From RFTU01 sp049423145 (lineage in GTDB: Bacteria; Pseudomonadota; Gammaproteobacteria; Burkholderiales; Burkholderiaceae_C), in contig JBMSQF010000013.1 of NCBI GenBank assembly GCA_049423145.1, positions 1 to 43,931 on the forward strand: a stretch of 43,931 bases of DNA. Reading direction: 5' to 3'. The notes below the pieces were generated by a model. It was not told the DNA's origin, made no database searches, and saw only the letters and a list, made by a program, of their open reading frames with translations. A program made the translations under genes and the position numbers. Below, one piece after another: positions 7,624 through 15,145 of this stretch; positions within the stretch are counted from its first letter, which is position 1, and each line of letters begins with the position of its first letter.

Positions 7624-9681
7624 ATGTACACCCTACCCTTCCTCGACATTCCGCCGCTGACCGGTGCTTCCGGCACCGTGCGACTGCCCGGCTCCAAGAG
7701 CATCTCCAACCGGGTGCTGTTGTTGGCGGGCCTGAGCGCGGGTACGACCACGGTCCAGGACCTGCTGGATTCGGATGACACGCGGGTGATGGTGAAGGCC
7801 CTGGAGCAACTGGGCTGCACCTTGATGCACCGCACGGAGCGGGGCCGCCCGGTGCTGGACATCGCCGGTATCGGCGGCCATCTGCGCACGCGCGAAGCCT
7901 CACTGTTTCTGGGCAATGCAGGGACGGCGATGCGCCCGCTGACGGCTGCGCTGGCGGTCCTGGTGACGCTGCAGGGTGGATCGTTCGACTTGAGTGGCGT
8001 GCCGCGCATGCACGAGCGGCCCATTGGCGATCTGGTGGATGCCCTTCGCGGATTGGGCTGCGAAATCGACGACCTGGGGCAACCGGGCTACCCGCCGCTG
8101 CGTCTGCGCGGTGCAGCCGGCGGCGCGCTGCGTCTGCAAGCGCCGGTGCGCGTGCGGGGCGATGTCTCGAGTCAGTTCCTCACCGCCCTGCTGCTGGCCC
8201 TGCCCCTGGCCTCGGCCACCCAGGACGTGGTGATCGAGGTGCAAGGCGAATTGATTTCCAAGCCCTACATCGACATCACGCTGGCGCTGCTGCAGCGGTT
8301 TGGCATCACTGTTCAGCGTGAAGGCTGGCAACGCTTCACGGTTCCGCAGGGCAGCGCCTACCGCTCACCGGGGTCGATCCCTGTGGAAGGCGATGCCTCT
8401 TCTGCGTCTTACTTCGTGGCGCTCGGTGCGATTGCAGCGGCAAGCGAACCGGTTCGTATTGAAGGCGTCGGCGCGGATTCGATCCAAGGCGATATCCGCT
8501 TCGTCGAGGCGGCACAGGCCATGGGTGCGGAAGTGGCTGCTGGCCCTGGCTGGCTGGAAGTGCGGCGCGGAGCCTGGCCCTTGAACGCGATCCATCTGGA
8601 CTGCAACCACATTCCCGATGCCGCCATGACGCTGGCGGTGATGGCCCTGTATGCGCCAGGCACGACACGGCTGACGAATATCGGCAGTTGGCGTGTCAAG
8701 GAGACCGACCGTATCGCAGCCCTGGCAACCGAACTGCGCAAGCTCGGCGCGGTGGTGGACGAGGGTCCGGACTGGATCGCCGTGACCCCGCCCGCGAGGG
8801 ATGCCTGGCGCCATGCCAGCGTCCACACCTATGACGACCATCGCATGGCCATGTGCCTGTCACTGGCGGCGTTCAATCCCCTGGTGGGTGCGGTTCCGGC
8901 AACGGGTGTGCGGATTGAGGACCCACGATGCGTGGCCAAGACCTTCCCCGATTACTTCGAGGCCCTGTTCGCGCTGGCGCGGACGGACACTGCACGCATT
9001 CCGGTCATTGCCATCGACGGGCCCAGTTCATCCGGCAAGGGCACCCTGGCGAGCCTGGTGGCTCAGCGACTGGGCTGGCACTACCTGGACTCCGGGGTGC
9101 TGTATCGGGCGGTGGGCGTGGTGGCCCATGACCGGGGCCTGCTGCCGGCTGACGCAGACCAAGCGGTTGCGGATTCCGCTGTGCAGTCCATCGCCCGCGT
9201 GGCGGCGGACCTGGATGTGCGCTTCGAGGGGGATCGCATTGTTCTTGAAGGCCGCGACCGCAGCCTGGAGGTTCGCAGTGAAGGCGGTGGAGCGCTGGCC
9301 TCGCGGGTGTCGGCCCTGGGCCCGGTGCGTGCGGCACTGCACGAGCGGCAACTGGCTTTTCGCACCCTGCCCGGCCTGGTGGCCGACGGCCGCGACATGG
9401 GCACGGTGGTGTTTCCAGACGCGGCGCTGAAGGTGTTCCTGACTGCAGATGCCGCCACCCGGGCCACGCGGCGGCATAAGCAGTTGATTTCCAAAGGGAT
9501 TTCCGCTAACATTCACAACCTTCGCCTGGATTTGGAGGCGCGCGACGAGCGGGACAAAACCCGAAGCGTGGCGCCGCTGAAACCAGCTGAAGGCGCGGTG
9601 ATGTTCGACAACTCCGGCACCACCATCGAGGAATCGGTGGATCGCGTGTTGCAGTGGTGGGACCAACGCGCGGGGGCCTGA
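7624..9681 (+). CDS. aroA-cmk: Fused EPSP synthase (AroA) - cytidylate kinase (Cmk)
   Basis: One uninterrupted 685-residue frame joins two enzymes that are separate in most bacteria. Residues 1 to about 450 are 3-phosphoshikimate 1-carboxyvinyltransferase (shikimate pathway): PGSKSISNR, LGNAGTAMRPL and RVKETDRIAALATELRKLGA are its signatures. From about residue 459 (base 8998) the protein becomes cytidylate kinase, which phosphorylates CMP and dCMP: P-loop GPSSSGKGT (residues 466-474), then DSGVLYRAVG and DGRDMGTVVFPDA. The linker is short (ALARTDTAR), and both active sites look intact. The start at 7624 fits the AroA N-terminus; the ribosome binding site is weak. I know annotated bifunctional proteins of this kind from Burkholderiales, so this is a lineage trait rather than an assembly error. 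Confidence 0.95.
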   Translation: MYTLPFLDIPPLTGASGTVRLPGSKSISNRVLLLAGLSAGTTTVQDLLDSDDTRVMVKALEQLGCTLMHRTERGRPVLDIAGIGGHLRTREASLFLGNAGTAMRPLTAALAVLVTLQGGSFDLSGVPRMHERPIGDLVDALRGLGCEIDDLGQPGYPPLRLRGAAGGALRLQAPVRVRGDVSSQFLTALLLALPLASATQDVVIEVQGELISKPYIDITLALLQRFGITVQREGWQRFTVPQGSAYRSPGSIPVEGDASSASYFVALGAIAAASEPVRIEGVGADSIQGDIRFVEAAQAMGAEVAAGPGWLEVRRGAWPLNAIHLDCNHIPDAAMTLAVMALYAPGTTRLTNIGSWRVKETDRIAALATELRKLGAVVDEGPDWIAVTPPARDAWRHASVHTYDDHRMAMCLSLAAFNPLVGAVPATGVRIEDPRCVAKTFPDYFEALFALARTDTARIPVIAIDGPSSSGKGTLASLVAQRLGWHYLDSGVLYRAVGVVAHDRGLLPADADQAVADSAVQSIARVAADLDVRFEGDRIVLEGRDRSLEVRSEGGGALASRVSALGPVRAALHERQLAFRTLPGLVADGRDMGTVVFPDAALKVFLTADAATRATRRHKQLISKGISANIHNLRLDLEARDERDKTRSVAPLKPAEGAVMFDNSGTTIEESVDRVLQWWDQRAGA

Positions 9682-9827
9682 GGCTCCCTGGCCCATCGCC
9701 TCGTGGCTGGCCTTCTGCAATGGAAGGCACGCTGGATGCGGTGGTTCGTCAACGCAACCGCAGCACCTGCTGCAAACCCCGCCGGGTACCGCACGAACGG
9801 TCTGTCGCCCGGCCCATAGGAAACTTC
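9682..9827 (+). promoter_or_regulatory. aroA-cmk / rpsA spacer, possible rpsA leader
   Basis: This is the largest gap inside the superoperon (146 bases). The rpsA ribosome binding site TAGGAAAC lies just before its ATG. TGCAAT near 9716-9721 could be a -10 for an internal rpsA promoter, but no matching -35 is clear. In other bacteria the rpsA leader is where S1 represses its own translation; whether that occurs here cannot be read from the sequence. Confidence 0.3.
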
Positions 9828-11543
9828 ATGTCTCAACTCCAAACTGCCACCACCGGCGGCGAATCCTTTGCTGCCCTGTTCGAAGAAAGCCTGAAGAAGC
9901 GCGACATGCGTTCGGGCGAAGTGATCTCGGCCGAAGTCGTCCGCATCGATCACAGCTTCGTGGTGGTCAACGCCGGCCTCAAGTCCGAGGCCTATGTACC
10001 CATTGAAGAGTTCAAGAACGACCAAGGCGACCTAGAAGTCCAGATCGGCGACTACGTGTCAGTGGCCATTGATGCGTTTGAGAACGGCTACGGTGACACC
10101 ATCCTTTCGCGCGACAAGGCCAAGCGCTTGGCGTCGTGGCTGAGCCTGGAAACGGCACTGGAGTCCGGCGAATTCGTCACCGGCACCGTCAGCGGCAAGG
10201 TCAAGGGTGGTCTCACCGTCCTGGTCAATGGCATCCGCGCCTTCCTGCCCGGTTCGCTGCTGGACACGCGCCCGGTCAAGGACTTGTCCCCGTTCGAGGG
10301 CAAGACCATGGAGTTCAAGGTCATCAAGCTCGACCGCAAGCGCAACAACGTGGTGCTCAGCCGCCGCGCCGTGGTGGAAGCCTCCATGGGTGAAGAGCGC
10401 GCCAAGCTGCTCGAGACCCTCAGCGAAGGCGCCATCGTGCAGGGCGTGGTCAAGAACATCACCGAGTACGGTGCGTTCGTCGACCTCGGCGGCATCGACG
10501 GCCTGCTGCACATCACCGACATGGCTTGGCGCCGTGTGCGTCACCCCTCCGAGGTGGTGACCGTCGGCCAGGAATTGACGGCCAAGGTTCTCAAGTTCGA
10601 CAGCGAAAAGAACCGCGTGTCGCTGGGCCTGAAGCAGTTGGGCGACGATCCCTGGATGGGCGTGGCCCGCCGCTACCCGGCCAACACGCGCCTGTTCGGC
10701 AAGGTCACGAACATCGCCGACTACGGCGCGTTCGTGGAAATCGAGCCGGGTATCGAAGGCCTGGTGCATGTCTCCGAGATGGACTGGACCAACAAGAACG
10801 TCAGCCCCTCCAAGATCGTAGCCCTGGGCGACGAAGTCGAAGTGATGGTGCTGGAAATCGACGAGGACAAGCGCCGCATTTCGCTGGGCATGAAGCAGTG
10901 CAAGGCCAACCCTTGGGAAGAGTTCTCGTCGACCGTCAAGCGCGGCGACAAGGTCAAGGGACCGGTCAAGTCGATCACCGACTTCGGCGTGTTCGTGGGC
11001 CTGGCCCAGGGCATCGACGGCCTGGTGCACCTCTCCGACCTTTCCTGGCACGAGCCGGGTGAGGCGGCCGTTCGTAACTACAAGAAGGGACAGGAAGTCG
11101 AAGCCATCGTGTTGGCGGTGGACGTCGAGCGCGAGCGCATCTCCCTGGGCATCAAGCAGTTGGATGGCGATCCCTTCGCCACATTCACCACCATCAACGA
11201 CCGTGGCGCCCTGGTGACCGGTAAGGTGAAGATGGTGGACGCCCGTGGCGCCGAGATCCAATTGGCCGATGACGTCACTGGCTACCTGCGCGCTTCGGAA
11301 ATCTCCCGCGACCGTGTGGAAGACGCCCGCAATGTGCTGAAGGAAGGCGACGAAGTCAACGCCATGATCATCAACGTCGACCGCAAAACGCGTTCGATCC
11401 AGTTGTCGGTCAAGGCCAAGGACAGCGCCGACCAGCAGGAAGCCATGCAGCGCCTGTCGCAGTCCAACGAGCGCGAAGCCGCCGGCACCACCAGCCTGGG
11501 CGCCCTGCTGCGTGCCAAGCTGGATCAGGGCGGCCAGGGCTGA
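9828..11543 (+). CDS. rpsA: 30S ribosomal protein S1
   Basis: S1 binds mRNA at the 30S subunit and unfolds structured leaders for translation initiation. The 571-residue protein contains six S1 (OB-fold) repeats, recognisable by recurring segments such as GAFVDLGGIDGLLHITDMAW, GAFVEIEPGIEGLVHVSEMDW and GVFVGLAQGIDGLVHLSDLSW. Each repeat ends in a variant of ISLGMKQ. The first two repeats are the divergent ribosome-binding type. The start at 9828 follows TAGGAAAC; the frame is open further upstream to 9654, but that part overlaps the end of aroA-cmk and has no S1-like sequence. The gene is followed by ihfB 27 bases later, as in many proteobacteria. Confidence 0.97.
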   Translation: MSQLQTATTGGESFAALFEESLKKRDMRSGEVISAEVVRIDHSFVVVNAGLKSEAYVPIEEFKNDQGDLEVQIGDYVSVAIDAFENGYGDTILSRDKAKRLASWLSLETALESGEFVTGTVSGKVKGGLTVLVNGIRAFLPGSLLDTRPVKDLSPFEGKTMEFKVIKLDRKRNNVVLSRRAVVEASMGEERAKLLETLSEGAIVQGVVKNITEYGAFVDLGGIDGLLHITDMAWRRVRHPSEVVTVGQELTAKVLKFDSEKNRVSLGLKQLGDDPWMGVARRYPANTRLFGKVTNIADYGAFVEIEPGIEGLVHVSEMDWTNKNVSPSKIVALGDEVEVMVLEIDEDKRRISLGMKQCKANPWEEFSSTVKRGDKVKGPVKSITDFGVFVGLAQGIDGLVHLSDLSWHEPGEAAVRNYKKGQEVEAIVLAVDVERERISLGIKQLDGDPFATFTTINDRGALVTGKVKMVDARGAEIQLADDVTGYLRASEISRDRVEDARNVLKEGDEVNAMIINVDRKTRSIQLSVKAKDSADQQEAMQRLSQSNEREAAGTTSLGALLRAKLDQGGQG

Positions 11544-11570
11544 TCGCCCGCGCTGCACGAGGACCGCACG

Positions 11571-11897
11571 ATGGTGATGACGAGATCGGAACTGGTGGCG
11601 GAGTTGGCCGAGCACTTTGGCCACCTCACCCAGAAGGACACCGATTTCGCGGTCAAGACCATCCTCGACGCGATGACCGAGGCCCTGTCCAAGGGACATC
11701 GCGTCGAGATCCGCGGTTTCGGCAGCTTCTCCATCAACCGCCGGCCGCCGCGCGTGGGACGCAACCCCCGCAACGGCGAGCAGGTGGTGGTCCCTGAAAA
11801 GCTCGTCCCCCACTTCAAGCCGGGCAAAGCCCTGCGCGAAGCGGTGGATGCGGCCAAATCATCCCCGCCAGCCTCGGGCCACTCGCCAAGGGGCTGA
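11571..11897 (+). CDS. ihfB: Integration host factor subunit beta
   Basis: IHF-beta pairs with IHF-alpha (encoded elsewhere) to bend DNA sharply at specific sites in replication, recombination and transcription. The 108-residue protein has the HU/IHF fold: TRSELVAELAEHF at the N-terminus, then RVEIRGFGSFSINRR. The beta arm carries the DNA-intercalating proline in GRNPRNGE, followed by VPHFKPGKALRE. The last 13 or so residues (SSPPASGHSPRG) are a low-complexity extension beyond the usual end. GAGGA at 11559-11563 sits seven bases before the ATG at 11571; a second ATG two codons on would give the canonical MTRSEL start. Confidence 0.96.
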   Translation: MVMTRSELVAELAEHFGHLTQKDTDFAVKTILDAMTEALSKGHRVEIRGFGSFSINRRPPRVGRNPRNGEQVVVPEKLVPHFKPGKALREAVDAAKSSPPASGHSPRG

Positions 11898-11914
11898 GTG
11901 CGACACTACAGCCT

Positions 11915-12214
11915 ATGCGGCTGTTCATCTGGCTCCTGCGGGCCTTCGTCTTCTTCACACTCTTTGCGTTCGCGCTGAACAATCAGCAGGCGGTAACGGT
12001 CCGTTGGTTCTTCGGCCTGGACTGGCACGCGCCGCTGGTGATCGTGGTGGTGCTGGCTTTCGGGCTGGGCTGCGCCGTGGGCGTGCTGGCCATGGTGCCG
12101 GCTTGGTGGCGACAGCGTCGTGCAGGGCAGGCAGCCGTCGGAAGCGCCGCGGCAGATGGCCGGAGTGGACACGACGGCACCGCCGGCCCCGCCAGCGGTG
12201 TGGACCTGCGATGA
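11915..12214 (+). CDS. lapA: LapA-domain inner-membrane protein (DUF1049)
   Basis: A 99-residue protein with two N-terminal membrane segments (about residues 4-22 and 40-62, the second LVIVVVLAFGLGCAVGVLAM). Between them is the LapA signature NNQQAVTVRWFFG. The C-terminal third is Gly/Ala-rich and cytoplasmic. In E. coli LapA is encoded with LapB and is part of the machinery controlling LPS assembly; its exact role is minor or unclear. The gene begins 17 bases after ihfB, lacks a strong ribosome binding site, and ends in an ATGA overlap with lapB, so the pair is translationally coupled. Confidence 0.88.
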   Translation: MRLFIWLLRAFVFFTLFAFALNNQQAVTVRWFFGLDWHAPLVIVVVLAFGLGCAVGVLAMVPAWWRQRRAGQAAVGSAAADGRSGHDGTAGPASGVDLR

Positions 12215-13356
12215 CCGAACTGAGCCTGACCTGGCTGCTCCTGCTGCCCGCCCTGGGGTTTGCGGTGGGTTGGCTGGCTTCGCGTTTGGACCTCCGCCAG
12301 ATTCGGCGTGAGGAACGTGACGCACCGCGGGCCTACTACAAGGGCTTGAACCTGCTGCTCAATGAGCAGCAGGACAAGGCGATCGACGCCTTCATCGAAG
12401 CGGTGCAGAACGATCCCGACACCACCGAACTGCACTTCGCCTTGGGCAACCTGTTCCGCCGCCGCGGGGAATTCGAAAGGGCCGTACGGGTACACCAGCA
12501 CCTCCTGTCGCGCGCCGATCTGAGCGCCGGCGACCGCGATCGCGCCCAGCATGCACTGGCACAGGACTTCTTCAAGGCCGGTCTGTTCGACAGGGCAGAA
12601 GCCGCCTACCGCGCCCTGGAGGGAACCCCGTTTTCCACCGAAGCCCGCCGAGCCCTGCTGGACCTGTACGAGCGCTCGCACGAATGGCCACAGGCACACG
12701 AGATCGCCACCAAGCTGGAGTCCGGTGGTGCGGGCTCGTATGCGGTGCGGATCTCCCACCACCTTTGTGAACAGGCCTTGGCCATGATGCCGACGGACGG
12801 TGCGCGTGAGCTGCTGCAACAAGCCCGGCTGAGGGCTCCCCAGGCCGCTCGCCCGGTGGTGATGCTGGGCCAATGGCATGCCCTGCGCGGCGAAGGCCCA
12901 GAAGCGGTGCACACCTGGTCGGCCCTGCTGAACCTGCCGCAGCAGCCGGTGGCCTTGGTGGCCGAGGAAGTGGTCCGGCTGTGCGCTTCATCGGGCGATC
13001 CGGGTCTGCGTGAACAGGGCCTTGACCTCTTGCACGCCGGCTATGCCGCGGAGGCGAGCCTCGTGGTTCTGCAAGGCCTCAACGCCCTGGACCCCGCAGC
13101 GGCTGCAAGCCGGTTGCAGGCGCACCTCGCGCGGCAGCCCAGCCTGTCGGCGGCGGCTGCCTTGCTGCGCCTACCCGCCGAGCAATGGCAGGCGCAGGGA
13201 TGGAGCCCTGTGGAACGCGCGCTGGAGCACAGCGCCCAGCCGCTGCAGCGCTACCGGTGCGCGGCCTGTGGCTTTGAGGCGCAGCGCTACTTTTGGCAGT
13301 GCCCGGGCTGCCTCAGCTGGGACAGCTACCCGCCCCAGCGAATCGAAGAACTTTGA
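12211..13356 (+). CDS. lapB: LPS assembly regulator LapB (TPR protein)
   Basis: LapB (YciM) is an inner-membrane TPR protein that in E. coli recruits FtsH to degrade LpxC and thereby limits LPS synthesis. The 381-residue protein has an N-terminal membrane anchor (LTWLLLLPALGFAVGWLAS) and the conserved ARAYYKGLNLLLNEQQDKAIDAF-like first TPR (residues about 40-62). Further TPRs follow, and the protein ends in a rubredoxin-like metal knuckle with two CxxC pairs (CAAC, CPGC). The start at 12211 overlaps the lapA stop codon; the frame is open upstream but belongs to the ihfB/lapA region. It is the last gene of the gyrA superoperon and faces waaC only four bases away. Confidence 0.94.
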   Translation: MTELSLTWLLLLPALGFAVGWLASRLDLRQIRREERDAPRAYYKGLNLLLNEQQDKAIDAFIEAVQNDPDTTELHFALGNLFRRRGEFERAVRVHQHLLSRADLSAGDRDRAQHALAQDFFKAGLFDRAEAAYRALEGTPFSTEARRALLDLYERSHEWPQAHEIATKLESGGAGSYAVRISHHLCEQALAMMPTDGARELLQQARLRAPQAARPVVMLGQWHALRGEGPEAVHTWSALLNLPQQPVALVAEEVVRLCASSGDPGLREQGLDLLHAGYAAEASLVVLQGLNALDPAAAASRLQAHLARQPSLSAAAALLRLPAEQWQAQGWSPVERALEHSAQPLQRYRCAACGFEAQRYFWQCPGCLSWDSYPPQRIEEL

Positions 13357-13360
13357 ACGC

Positions 13361-14374
13361 CTAGGTGGACGTGTTCAGGCGGCCCAAGTCCGCTGAATCC
13401 GCCACCCGCAGCACGGCATCGCGCACCTCGTCCCAACTGGGCTGCTGCCCCTTACCGCCCAGCGACGCACCGGGAGCGGGACCGGTGATGCCGGTCAGGC
13501 CTGGTTCATGATCGCAGTAGATGCCCACCACGGGCTTGCCCAAGGCCGCAGCCACATGTGAAAACCCAGTGTCGAGCCCAACGACGATCTGCGACCCGGC
13601 CAGGAGTTGAGCGGCCTCCTCCACCTTCAAAAAGGGCGGTACCCAGCCCCCGCAGGCCTGTGCGATGCGTTGCGCCATGGCTTCCTCCGAAGGGCTACCC
13701 CACAAGACCACGGGCAGCAGGCCGTTGGCGGCCAACAGAGTGCCCATGGCCTGCCAGTGGGGCTCCGGCCAGTGTTTCTCGGGACGGCTGGCATTGGGAA
13801 TGAGCACGGCAAAAGGGCCTTGCAGAGCCTCATGCTGATAGGGCGTCACCTGCTGAAGGCCGTAGTCGACGGGTGGAAGCGGTTCACCGGGACCGGGTGC
13901 GATGGAGCAACCCAGGGCGCGCGAAGCCGCTGCAGCCAAGCGACGGCAACGGTCCACCGCGTGGAGGTGGCGCGGCACTGCGACGGTATAGCGGTAGAGC
14001 CCACTGGCCAGCGGCTCACGGATGCTGTCGCGGTCATAACCAGCCACCGGTACCCCGGCCTGTCGGGCCCACAAGGCGCTTTTGAGCAAACCCTGGGCGT
14101 CGATCACCCAATCGTAATGCTGTGCCCGCAAGTTGTTGCGCAGGCCTGCCATGGCCTGCCAAGTGCTGCGCTGCAGCAGGGCGCGGCGCCAGCGGCGCCA
14201 GGGCAACCGATGCACGGTCGCCATGTCGCGGTGCATGCCGGGCATGGCCGCGAACGCAGGTTCCACCAACCAGTCGATGTCAGCTTGCGGCCACCAACGC
14301 CGAAGGTCACTGACCATGGGCAAGGCATGGACGACATCGCCCATGCTGGAGGTCTTGACGATCAGAAGGCGCAT
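13361..14374 (-). CDS. waaC: LPS heptosyltransferase I (WaaC)
   Basis: WaaC adds the first L-glycero-D-manno-heptose to Kdo2-lipid A on the cytoplasmic side of the inner membrane. The 337-residue GT9 (GT-B) protein starts MRLLIVKTSSMGDVVHALP, the classic heptosyltransferase N-terminus. It has YDWVIDAQGLLKSAL, and the C-terminal donor-site motifs NASRPEKHWP and GLDTGFSHVAAALGKP. The start at 14374 is set by this N-terminus; the frame runs further upstream without coding character. It lies 16 bases after the DUF4254 gene in the same orientation, so the two form an operon, and it converges on lapB with no visible terminator. Confidence 0.92.
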   Translation of the reverse strand: MRLLIVKTSSMGDVVHALPMVSDLRRWWPQADIDWLVEPAFAAMPGMHRDMATVHRLPWRRWRRALLQRSTWQAMAGLRNNLRAQHYDWVIDAQGLLKSALWARQAGVPVAGYDRDSIREPLASGLYRYTVAVPRHLHAVDRCRRLAAAASRALGCSIAPGPGEPLPPVDYGLQQVTPYQHEALQGPFAVLIPNASRPEKHWPEPHWQAMGTLLAANGLLPVVLWGSPSEEAMAQRIAQACGGWVPPFLKVEEAAQLLAGSQIVVGLDTGFSHVAAALGKPVVGIYCDHEPGLTGITGPAPGASLGGKGQQPSWDEVRDAVLRVADSADLGRLNTST

Positions 14375-14390
14375 CAGCGCCGGGACTCCA

Positions 14391-15089
14391 TCACTTCTTC
14401 GCCGCCGCTTCGGCCACCAACACCGGGTTGAAGCGGGGGTCGTTGTACATCTTGAACTGCCGATAGACCTTGAAGTAGGCGCGGCCCTCCAAGGCATCGC
14501 ACAGCAGTGCATCCAGACAAGCCGCCAAATCCTGGCGTTGCTGTTCCAGCCGATGCAGTTTTCCCCGGCTGGCCTCACGGTGCCCTTCATCGACATCCCG
14601 GCGCAGCGTCTGCTGCCGCATCGCATGCACCTTCAAGGCCATGATGGACAAGCGGTCGACCATGCTGCCGGCTGTTTCGCTGTTGAGCCGGGCGCCAGGG
14701 GGCACCAGCGAACGCGGGGTGTCGGTGCGGGCTGATTCGGGGTCCACCAGCCGCAGCGACTGCAAGAGCAATTCGTCCACGCGTTCGGTGGCATCGTTGC
14801 GAGCCTGGTTGTAGCGGTCGATGGCCCGCTTGTTGGCGGCGATCTCAGAATCAGCCACCTGGGTTCGACGCGCGAGGTCTTCCTCGGCCCACAAAAGGCT
14901 GTTGTAGCGGTGATTGGTGCCCACCCAGTACCACACATCGTGGATGTCGCCCGCGGCCTGTGCCGGGCTGTCTGCGGCGGCGGAGGGCCACTGCGGATCG
15001 GACAGCAGGCGGTCTTGTAGGGCCATCACATCCGGTGCCCGCAAAGGGGGCGCCTTCAGGGGAACCCGAGAGTCGGTGTTCGGTTCCAT
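14391..15089 (-). CDS. DUF4254 protein in LPS core locus
   Basis: A 232-residue soluble protein that I recognise as DUF4254, a family of unknown biochemical function often seen beside LPS or polysaccharide glycosyltransferase genes. Visible features are the conserved tryptophan-rich segment VWYWVGTNHRYNSLLWAEEDLARR (the LWxxED core), then a long helical stretch AANKRAIDRYNQARNDATERVDELL. The sequence is largely charged and alpha-helical, with no signal peptide, membrane segment or known catalytic motif. It is the first gene of a two-gene unit with waaC and is divergent from the GT4 gene. The ATG at 15089 has no Shine-Dalgarno; a second Met at residue 22 is a possible alternative. No function should be inferred beyond association with LPS core synthesis. 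Confidence 0.8.
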   Translation of the reverse strand: MEPNTDSRVPLKAPPLRAPDVMALQDRLLSDPQWPSAAADSPAQAAGDIHDVWYWVGTNHRYNSLLWAEEDLARRTQVADSEIAANKRAIDRYNQARNDATERVDELLLQSLRLVDPESARTDTPRSLVPPGARLNSETAGSMVDRLSIMALKVHAMRQQTLRRDVDEGHREASRGKLHRLEQQRQDLAACLDALLCDALEGRAYFKVYRQFKMYNDPRFNPVLVAEAAAKK

Positions 15090-15097
15090 CGGGGTGT

Positions 15098-15103
15098 TTT
15101 GTA
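15098..15103 (-). promoter_or_regulatory. -10-like hexamer TACAAA near DUF4254 start
   Basis: On the minus strand TACAAA ends eight bases before the ATG at 15089, with no Shine-Dalgarno between. This is a looser version of the leaderless geometry seen at other genes. On the plus strand GATTAT at 15116-15121 is a possible -10 for the divergent GT4 gene. The 56 bases between 15090 and 15145 hold nothing else I recognise. Confidence 0.3.
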
Positions 15104-15145
15104 TGATGAAGCGAGGATTATCACGGGTGCGACGCCCACCGACCG

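Noticed and set aside
9654..9827. Upstream in-frame extension of rpsA
   Set aside because: The extension overlaps the end of aroA-cmk, lacks S1-like sequence, and a good TAGGA site precedes the ATG at 9828.
10059..11813. 584-codon open frame antisense to rpsA and ihfB
   Set aside because: Its His/Gly/Asp-rich, repetitive translation mirrors the S1 repeats on the coding strand; high-GC genes often leave a long open frame on the opposite strand. No family motif or ribosome binding site.
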